NCBI GenBank assembly: GCA_026391115.1
Contig: JAPLER010000129.1
Location: 1-6,244, forward strand
Source of the DNA: Bacteroidota bacterium
GTDB taxonomy: Bacteria > Bacteroidota > Bacteroidia > Chitinophagales > Chitinophagaceae
Length of the DNA stretch: 6,244 nt
Reading direction: 5' to 3'
Of this stretch, positions 1 to 6,244 are shown piece after piece (within the stretch, counting starts at the first letter, position 1; each line of letters starts with the position of its first letter). Under the pieces are notes generated by a model, which saw only the letters and a list, made by a program, of their open reading frames with translations, made no database searches and was not told the DNA's origin. The position numbers were made by a program, and so were the translations under genes.

Positions 1-3000
1 AACGTAACAGTATTACTTGTATAACTACCACAAGCCAACACTGTAGCTAATTTGTAAAATCCATTATCTAATGTTGACACATTAGTAAGCAATAAAGTAT
101 CGTCTGTAGCACCAGGTATTGCTATACCATTTTTAAACCATTGATAAGTAAATGTTGTATTTGAAAAAGCAGTTGATATAAACCTTACATCTTTACCTAA
201 ACAAGTTGCCACATTCTCTGGTTGTTTTGTATAGGTTAGTGTATGAATAGTAACTGTTGCAGTAGATGGTAAATCATTTTCGCTTGCAGTACAAATAGCA
301 TCTTTAACAGATATTAATCTATAAGTAGTTGTAACATCTGGCACTACTGTTAAATCATAAACAGTATCTGCAATATTGTTTATTGAAAAATTAGATTTAC
401 CGTCTGTATAGGTTGCAGTAAATGGAGACTTGCCTTTAAAATAAAATCTCAATATAGCCGAAGTTCCTTTACATATAGCAACAGAACCACTAATAATAGC
501 AGTTGGTTTTGGATAAACTGTTACTGGCTGCGTAAGACTGTCTTTACAACCAGTAGAAATAATTGTTGATACAAGTTTTATATTATAAACACCTGGCTTA
601 CTGTAAGACTTAGTAACAGACGTTCCTGCAGAACTAGTGCCATCACCAAAATCCCAGAAATTAGATATAGATAAAGCACTAGCAGTTGTTGTACTTGTGA
701 ATGTAAAATTATTATCGTTTATACAACCTACAACTGCATTTTGAGAATACGACATAGTTGGCTTAGGTAATACATTCACAGTTTTGGTAATACTATCGCT
801 ACAACCAGGTGCAGATGAAACTACCAATTTGATACTTTGATTACCAGACTTAGTAAACCCGTAAGACAACGTACTATTGGCATTTACAGTAGAATCACTA
901 AACTTCCAGGCATAAGCAATAATACTACCTGTCGATGTACTTACTAAATCATAAACACTAGAGCAACTATTTGCAGATGTTGCAGTAAAGTTTGCAGTAG
1001 GCTTGTCTCCTATTATTAAAGTTTGACTAGAGCTATCAATACAATTACCACTATAAGATATCAAAGTAATTACGTAAAATCCAGCTGATGTATAAGTATG
1101 TGATGGGCTTATTAATGTAGATATTGTTCCATCACCTAATCTCCATAAATAACTTGTTGCAGTTCCTGCTGTTTTGTTTGTGAAAGCAATTGTTGCATTG
1201 GTACATTGAGAAACGGCTGCTGCATTAACAACAAAACTAGATGTTAGTGTATTGTTTACAACAATTGTTTTAACGGCACTATCAACACAGCCATTTGAGT
1301 TAGTTGCAGTTAATATTACATTGTATGTTCCAGCTTTTGCATATATTTTAGTAGCATTGGTTTGTGTTGTGTAATTACTGTCACCAAAATTCCACACATA
1401 ACTAACATTATTAATGTTAACAGAAGTATTGGTAAAACTAAACACATTACCACCTAAACATTGCGTAGCAGCATTCACTACAAACGATGCATTAGGTTTG
1501 TTATTTACTATTATAGTTTGAGACGAAGTTGTTGTACAACCACTGGTACTTGTAACAGTTAATGTTATAGTGTACGTGCCAGCACTACTGTAAGTATGCG
1601 ATGTGTTTGCATTTGTTGCTGTAGCACCATCACCAAAATCCCAACTGTAAGTTGCAGCGTTGGTTGAATAGTTTACAAATGTGAAAATATTATTGTTTAA
1701 ACACTGTGTTGCATTGCCACCAATAGCAAATAACGAAACTGGCTTATTTACTATACTTACCGTTTTCTTAAGTGTATCTGTACAACCATTACCATTTAAT
1801 GAAATTAAAGTAACAACATAAGTACCTGCATTTACATAGGTATGAACAGGGTTAGTTTCATTTGTTAGAATACCATCTCCAAAATCCCAGAAATAGCTAG
1901 ATGCATTTGTTGATGTATTTACAGGACTTATTGTTCTATTATTTAAACAAGAATTATAATTTGATAAATTAAATGAAGATGTTGGTTTTGCTAATAGTGT
2001 AACTGTAGCACTACTTGTTGCAGTACAGCCATTAGTATTACTTACAGTTAATGTAACTGTAAATGTTCCTGAACCTGTATAAATACGCGTTGGAGAGTTT
2101 AATGTAGAAGTTGCACCATCACCAAAATTCCATAAGTAACTACTAGCATTGATGCTGTTATTTATAAATGAGAAGTTATTACTTCCAACACATTGTGTTG
2201 CACTACTAGCTATGTTAAAACTAGAAGTAGGTTTATCAAATAAACTGATTGTTTGAGATGCAGTATCAATACAACCATTTGCATTAGTTGCAGTTAATGT
2301 TATTGTATATGTACCAGCAACAGCATAAGTAATTGCTGGGTTTGTTGCACTAGAAGTATTACCATTACCAAAATTCCAACTGTAAGTTGCTGCACTTGTT
2401 GATGTATTGTTAAATACAATACTATTATTACCAGCACAAGCATTAAAGTTATTTAAAGTGAAAGAAGCACTTGGCATAGCTGCAACTGTTATTGTACTTG
2501 TGCTTGTTGAAGAACAACCTGAGGTATTTGTTGCCACTAAAGTAACTGTATAATTTCCAGCAACTGTATAGCTATGTGTTGGCAACTCTAATGAAGAAGT
2601 TGCACCATCTCCAAAACTCCATAAATAACTTGTAGCGTTAATAGAACTGTTAGTAAATGAATATGAATTATTATTTACACATTGAGTAGCTCCAATAATT
2701 GAAAAACTTGATGTTGGCCTTGCATTAAATGTTACTGTTTGCGTTGCTGTATCACTACATCCACTTGCATTTGATGCTATTAAAGATATTGTATAAGTTC
2801 CTGCTATAGAATAAGTATGTGTAGGCGATGTTGCTGCTGAATTAATACCATCACCAAAACTCCAAAGATAACTAGTACCATTTGTTGAATTATTGGTAAA
2901 TGCAAGTGTTAAATTACTTGTACAATTGGTGTTGCCATTGTAAGTAAAGTCTGCTACTGAACTTGCTTTAACTGTAACATTAGTTTTGCTAGTATCAATA

Positions 3001-6000
3001 CAACCATTAATATTAGTAGCTATTAAACTAACAACAAAATTACCAACACTTGAATATGAGTGAGATGGATTGGTTGTTGCTGAACCAACATTATCACCAA
3101 AGCTCCAAACATAATTAGTAGCATTGCTTGAAGTATTTGTAAATACAAAATTATTACCAGCAGAGCATTGACTATTATTATTTATACTAAATGTAGCAGT
3201 TGGAAGTGCAGCTATATTTATAACACGAGATAGTGTATCACTACAACCATTTGTATTTTTTGTAATTAAACTTACAGTATAAGTACCATAATTCAAGTAA
3301 GTATTCGTTGGACTAAATACAGCAGAAGTATTACCATCTCCAAAATTCCAAGTTGTACTTGCTACATTGGTACTAGTATTATTAAATGCAATTGTTTTTG
3401 TATTTGAACACAAAGAACTATTAACAACGGTAAAAGAAGAACTTGGTTTAGCAAGAACTGTTACTTGTGAAGACGCGGTATCGTTACAACTACCACTTGC
3501 ACTTGTTGCAATTAATTTTACAGTATAAGTACCAGCTAAGCTATATACTTTAGTTGGATTAGTTAATGTAGAAGTTGTACCATCCCCAAAGAGCCAAGTA
3601 TATTGTATTGTACCACTTGGAATAGTGCTTGTATTTGTAAAGTTGTAAGAATTACTATTTACACATTGTGTTATACTATTTATACTAAATGATGCAGCAG
3701 GTTTTGAAGAAAGCGTAATTATTTTGCTTGTAGAATCTGCACAGCCATTTGCATTGGCAACAACTAAAGTAATTGTATATGTGCCAGCACTTGAGTAAGT
3801 TTTGGTAGCAATTGCACCCGTTGCAGTTGTACCATCTCCAAAGTTCCAATTTATAGTTGTAACATTTGTTGATGTGCTTTGTACAGTAATATTATTACCA
3901 TTGTTGCAGCTATTAAAATTAGGTATAGTAAATGCAGCAACTGGTTTTGGAGCAACAGTTACTAACTGTGAAGTTGTATCTCTACAGCCATTGCTATTGG
4001 TAACAACCAATACAACTGTATACGTTCCTGGATTGGTGTATGCTTTAACCGGACTTTGTAAAATAGAAAAACTTGCATCTCCAAAAGTCCACATATAATT
4101 TGCACTAGTTGCATTACTTACTGATGTATTATTAAATGTAAAACTGTTATTACAAGATGTTGATGCAACAGTTGTAAATGCTGCTATTGGTCTTGCTACA
4201 AAACTTATCGTTCGTATCATACTATCTAAACAACCATTTGCTCCTTTTACAACAAGTTTAACGTTATACGTACCTGATGCTGTATAGGTATAAGAAGGTG
4301 ATAATAAATTAGATGTTCCACCATCGCCAAAATTCCAAGCATAGCTTACAGCATTTGTAGAAATATTATTAAAGTTGAAAGTATTACCGAAACTGCAATT
4401 GCTAAAGTTAGGTATTGTAAATGCAGCAATAGGTTTTGCAGATACTGTTACAACTTTGGTTGTGCTATCCTTACAGCCACCTGCATTAGATACAACTAAT
4501 TTGATGGTATATGTTCCAGTATTTGCATAAGTTTTCGTGGGGGTCGCTAATGTAGAAGTTGTACCATCTCCAAAGCTCCAATTATAAATAGTTGCGTCAG
4601 TAGATGTATTAGAAATTACAACACTTAATGTACTACTGCAATTGGCATTACCAACAGCAGTAAATGCAGCAATAGGAATTCCTGTAAATGTGACTGTTTT
4701 TGTTGTTGAATCTTTACAGCCATTCACATTGGTTACAACTTGCTTGATTGTAAATACACCTGTTGTAGTGTAAGTTTTACTAGGTGCAGCTAGTGTAGAT
4801 GTTGTACCATCGCCAAAATCATAATAATAACTTGTAGCACCAATTGCATTGTTTACAATATTAATAGTTCTATTGTTTGTACAATTTGTAATACCCGTAA
4901 AGGTAAACACTGCTGTTGGTTTTGGCAATATGGTAATTGTATTAGTTGTAGAATCTTTACAACCACCTGTACTAATAGCAATCAACTTCACTGTGTATGT
5001 GCCTGCTGTATTATAAGTTTGCGTTGGATTACTTTGACTAGAAGTTGTACCGTCGCCAAAATCCCAGAAATAATTAATAGCATTGTTAGATGCATTTACA
5101 AATGAATATGCATTATTATTTACACATTGGCTTGCTGTGTTTACATTAAACAATGCAATAGGGAAATCGCTAAAAGATATTGTTTTACTAGATGAATCTT
5201 TGCAACCATTAGCATTGGTTACAACCTGCTTAATGATGTATGTTCCAACGCTAGAATATGTTTTTGATGGGTTAACTAAAGTTGATGTTGTACCATCTCC
5301 AAAATCATAAAAATAGTTTAAAGCATTTGATGCACTATCAACTACAGTAATTGTTCTATTGCTTGTGCAACCAACATTTCCAGTATATCCAAATAAAGAA
5401 TTTGGCGAAGCTAAAACAGTAACATTTCTTGATAAAGAATCTTTACAACCAGCTGCATTTGTAACAACTAATTTTACAGCAAAAATCCCCGCACTTACAA
5501 AAGAATGTGAAGTTGAGTTTTGTGTTGATTTATCACCGTCTCCAAAACTCCAAACACTACTTAATGCAGCATTTGACGTATTAGTGAAAACAAAACTATT
5601 TCCATTTAAACATTGACTACTACTATTGGTTGTATAAACAGCTGTAGGCAAGCTATCAAATGAAATGGTATTTATAGAAGAATCCTTACAACCATTTAAA
5701 CTAGTAACTATTTGCTTAACTAAATAAGTTCCTAAGGTTGCATAAGTTTTAGTTGGCGTTGAAAGTGTTGAGGTTGTGCCATCGCCAAAATCGTAATAAT
5801 AACTTACAGCATTGGTAGCATTATTAATGATGCTAACTGTTCTATTATTAGTACAATTTGTAGCCCCAGCAAAACTGAATGAAGATACTGGGCTAGGTAT
5901 TACTACAACGCTTGTTGAGATACTGTCTTTACAACCATTTGCATTGGTTACTAGAAGTTTTACTGTAAACACACCTGCACTGGTATAAGTATGTGTTGCT

Positions 6001-6244
6001 GATGTTTTAGTTGATAAATTACCATCACCAAAATTCCAAACACTACTTACAACATTTGCAGATGTATTTGTAAATAAGAAACTATTTTGATTCAAACATT
6101 GACTTGTAGTGTTAACACCAAATGCAGCAGTTGGAAAACCATTAAATACAACTGTTTTAAATGAAGAATCCTTACATCCATTTGCATTGGTTACAACTTG
6201 TTTAATAATGTAAGTTCCTGCAGCAGTATAAGTGTTTGTTGGGT
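1..6244 (-). CDS. Giant PKD-repeat surface/adhesin-like protein, internal fragment (both ends missing)
   Basis: One minus-strand frame is open from 6242 to 3, giving 2080 codons without a stop; this was checked codon by codon. No start codon or ribosome binding site is visible because the gene runs out of both ends. Residues 1-1912 are tandem PKD domains, 1913-2001 a cysteine-pair domain of another type, and 2002-2080 an Ig-like domain. Composition is extreme: Thr, Ser, Asn, Val and Gly dominate, Met is rare and only four Glu occur. There is no transmembrane-like stretch and no catalytic motif. PKD and Ig modules are beta-sandwiches typical of extracellular proteins, and paired cysteines in most domains fit export to an oxidising compartment. 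I infer a long surface or secreted fibre, probably adhesive, of a Bacteroidota bacterium, perhaps exported by the type IX system; the sorting domain would lie before base 1. It resembles gliding/adhesion giants in architecture, but I cannot equate it with SprB or any named gene. Confidence 0.96.
3..239 (-). other. Ig-like domain, C-terminal end of the visible protein
   Basis: Begins around L-T-Y-T-K-Q-P-E-N-V and reaches the window edge at S-N-T-V-T. It has the hallmarks of a bacterial Ig-like fold: a first cysteine (201-203) in A-T-C-L-G; Y-Q-W-F-K-N-G with tryptophan codon 138-140; I-P-G-A-T; L-L-L-T-N-V; L-D-N-G-F-Y ending at the tyrosine codon 54-56; and a second cysteine (30-32) in A-C-G-S. 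The cysteine pair flanking the core tryptophan is the classical Ig arrangement. The length, about 79 residues to the edge, is nearly complete; another module or the sorting domain should follow. Confidence 0.87.
240..506 (-). other. Non-PKD beta-rich domain with a cysteine pair
   Basis: About 89 residues between the PKD array and the Ig-like domain. Visible in order: T-A-I-I-S-G; A-I-C-K-G-T-S-A with cysteine codon 471-473; F-K-G-K-S-P-F; Y-T-D-G; V-V-P-D-V-T-T-T-Y-R-L; V-K-D-A-I-C with cysteine codon 291-293; then T-A-T-V-T-I-H-T. It lacks the W-x-F-G-D-G core. From memory of Bacteroidota adhesins, the C-x-G, G-x-x-P-F and T-T-T-Y-x-L-x-S-V-x-D-x-x-C pattern recurs in Ig-like modules placed between PKD arrays and the C-terminal sorting region. 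I do not assign a family name. The two cysteines could form a disulphide. Confidence 0.65.
507..761 (-). other. Last PKD domain (unit 23)
   Basis: This 85-codon unit restores the full F-W-D-F-G-D-G-T core (654-656 is the tryptophan codon) and the G-C-K-D-S-L ending seen in the N-terminal units, unlike the diverged unit before it. It opens with T-M-S-Y-S and ends in V-T-V-Y-P-K-P, after which the 81-residue periodicity stops. Its extra residues lie between the first cysteine and the core, and in the strand before G-C-K-D. Confidence 0.9.
762..1001 (-). other. Degenerate PKD domain (unit 22)
   Basis: This unit keeps the length (80 codons), the opening T-A-N-F-T, the tryptophan, the strand S-I-K-L-V-V and the closing G-C-S-D-S. 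The core turn, however, reads W-K-F-S-D-S-T in place of W-x-F-G-D-G-T, and A-G-T-Y is replaced by S-G-N-Q. The reading frame is intact, so this is divergence rather than decay by frameshift. It sits one domain before the end of the array. Confidence 0.85.
1002..3701 (-). repeat. Diverged PKD stretch, units 11-21
   Basis: Eleven units: 3447-3701, 3204-3446, 2961-3203, 2718-2960, 2475-2717, 2232-2474, 1986-2231, 1743-1985, 1497-1742, 1248-1496 and 1002-1247. Unit length varies from 240s to 255 bp. Odd units keep Q-C before the core; even units have L-C, N-C, A-C or S-C, except unit 20, which has Q-C. Units 15 and 17 are especially alike (A-T-Q-C-V, N-A-T/S-S-Y-L-W, F-G-D-G-A-T-S). The turn is altered in unit 13 (G-D-N), unit 16 (G-N-G), unit 20 (G-D-S) and unit 21 (R-L-G-D-G). 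Units 13 and 20 also lose the linker proline on their C-terminal or adjacent border (S at 2958, L at 1245). All remain in frame. Confidence 0.92.
3702..4676 (-). repeat. Four-domain PKD block of a distinct subfamily (units 7-10)
   Basis: Units 7-10 (4434-4676, 4191-4433, 3945-4190, 3702-3944) all begin with I/V-A-A-F-T and lack the Q-C signature of odd-numbered units elsewhere. Units 8 and 10 share A-A-F-T-I-P-N-F before their first cysteine, while units 7 and 9 have a different segment there, so this block also looks like a duplicated pair. Unit 9 has a modified turn (W-T-F-G-D-A-S instead of G-D-G-T) and unit 8 an extra glycine (G-D-G-G-T). Both cysteines remain in every unit. The second is followed by a D-S/T-x motif in all four. 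Confidence 0.88.
4677..6134 (-). repeat. Three W-type/Y-type PKD pairs (486-bp higher-order repeat)
   Basis: Units 1-6 alternate strictly. Units 1, 3 and 5 (5892-6134, 5406-5648, 4920-5162) have Q-C-x-N-x-N before the core, W-x-F-G-D-G, a V-K-L strand and a V/I-x-V/I-L/I-x-x-P linker. Units 2, 4 and 6 (5649-5891, 5163-5405, 4677-4919) have C-T-x-N-R-T, Y-Y/F-Y-D-F-G-D-G-T-T-S-T-L, K-T-Y, a K-Q-V/I-V strand and F-x-x-x-P. All six are exactly 243 bp, so the pair repeats every 486 bp. DNA around the G-C-K-D-S segment is closely similar at 486-bp steps (near 6171, 5685, 5199 and 4713). This is the most uniform part of the array, consistent with expansion by duplication of a two-domain block. Confidence 0.92.
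6135..6244 (-). other. Partial PKD domain (C-terminal part), unit 0
   Basis: The window opens inside a PKD unit, with P-T-N-T-Y, A-A-G-T-Y-I-I-K-Q-V-V and N-G-C-K-D-S-S, ending at F-N-G-F-P. Its W/Y-x-F-G-D-G core would lie just past base 6244. The K-Q-V-V strand and the F-x-x-x-P linker are those of the Y-type units (5649-5891, 5163-5405, 4677-4919). I therefore predict that the missing core carries Y-D-F-G-D-G rather than W. Confidence 0.9.

Larger units (their letters stand above)
507..6244 (-). repeat. Tandem PKD-domain array: 23 complete units plus one partial
   Basis: The core W/Y-x-F-G-D-G recurs with its aromatic codon at 6036, 5793, 5550, 5307, 5064, 4821, 4578, 4335, 4089, 3846, 3594, 3348, 3105, 2862, 2619, 2376, 2130, 1887, 1641, 1392, 1143, 906 and 654 (lower base of each codon). 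Spacing is 243 bp in most steps, with a few of 237-252 bp towards the C-terminal side. Each unit reads in order: P-T-A-x-F strand; a cysteine near residue 13 (often Q-C); F-x-N-T-S; the aromatic-x-F-G-D-G turn; P-T-x-T-Y; A-G-T-Y-T-V; T-N-A-N-G-C with a second cysteine near residue 70; then D-S/T and V-T-V leading into the next unit. This matches the PKD family (about 80 residues, beta-sandwich, spacer or binding role in extracellular proteins). Taking the residue after the P of the linker as the border, units 1 to 7 span 5892-6134, 5649-5891, 5406-5648, 5163-5405, 4920-5162, 4677-4919 and 4434-4676. Confidence 0.96.

Noticed and set aside
762..1001. Possible pseudogene or frameshift at the degenerate PKD unit
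   Set aside because: The frame stays open and resumes the normal PKD pattern on both sides; only residues changed.
3802..4098. Plus-strand open frame of 98 codons
   Set aside because: It lies antisense to PKD units 9-10 inside the unbroken minus-strand frame. Its sequence is just the complement of the repeats, with no ribosome binding site or recognisable domain.
5083..5310. Plus-strand open frame of 75 codons
   Set aside because: Antisense shadow of PKD units 4-5. Its E-S-L-Q-P string is the complement of the G-C-K-D-S segment and recurs in other shadow frames.
5359..5616. Plus-strand open frame of 85 codons
   Set aside because: Antisense shadow of PKD units 3-4, with the same E-S-L-Q-P string from the same repeated element. 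No independent coding signal.
507..6244. Regular short near-repeats about 243 bp apart (for example the acc-atc-acc-aaa element), considered as a CRISPR array or non-coding satellite
   Set aside because: The period is far longer than a CRISPR unit, the intervening sequence is itself homologous between units, and everything is explained by protein repeats in one continuous frame.
1..6244. Promoter, ribosome binding site, terminator or internal start within the window
   Set aside because: The window is wholly inside one coding frame. The few internal Met codons are not preceded by a convincing site, and AT-rich stretches are expected from the codon bias.
1..6244. Identification as the gliding adhesin SprB
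   Set aside because: Size and surface role would be compatible, but the repeats here are PKD units with W/Y-x-F-G-D-G and no diagnostic SprB feature is visible, so no gene symbol is given.

Overview
The whole window is the inside of a single giant gene read on the minus strand. Codons occupy plus-strand triplets that start at positions divisible by 3. I translated this frame by hand from 6242 down to 3 and found 2080 consecutive sense codons with no stop. There is no start or end of the gene here: the N-terminus lies beyond base 6244 and the C-terminus before base 1. No second gene, RNA gene, mobile element, promoter or terminator is supported.

Layout in protein order (high to low coordinates): a partial PKD domain (6135-6244); 23 complete tandem PKD domains (507-6134), most of them exactly 81 codons (243 bp) long with a W/Y-x-F-G-D-G core; a differently folded domain of about 89 residues with a cysteine pair (240-506); and an Ig-like domain (3-239) with W-F-K-N-G, D-N-G-F-Y and two cysteines. 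Within the PKD array the domains fall into two alternating types, so the real repeat unit is often a pair of about 486 bp. The pairs are clearest at the N-terminal end (4677-6244) and still visible as sequence relics further along.

Organism: low GC (about one third by eye) and long PKD arrays rich in Thr, Ser, Asn and Val, followed by Ig-like modules, point to a member of the Bacteroidota, such as a chitinophagal, sphingobacterial or flavobacterial lineage. This is inference from domain style; no taxonomic marker is present.

Likely role: an exported, cell-surface or secreted filamentous protein of the adhesin type. The PKD array would form a long rod, and the domains at 3-506 a more C-terminal section. 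In this group such proteins usually end in a type IX secretion sorting domain (or gliding-associated C-terminal domain), which would lie outside the window. The less expected signals are the hidden two-domain periodicity, a regularly placed candidate O-glycosylation motif, and a near absence of glutamate.
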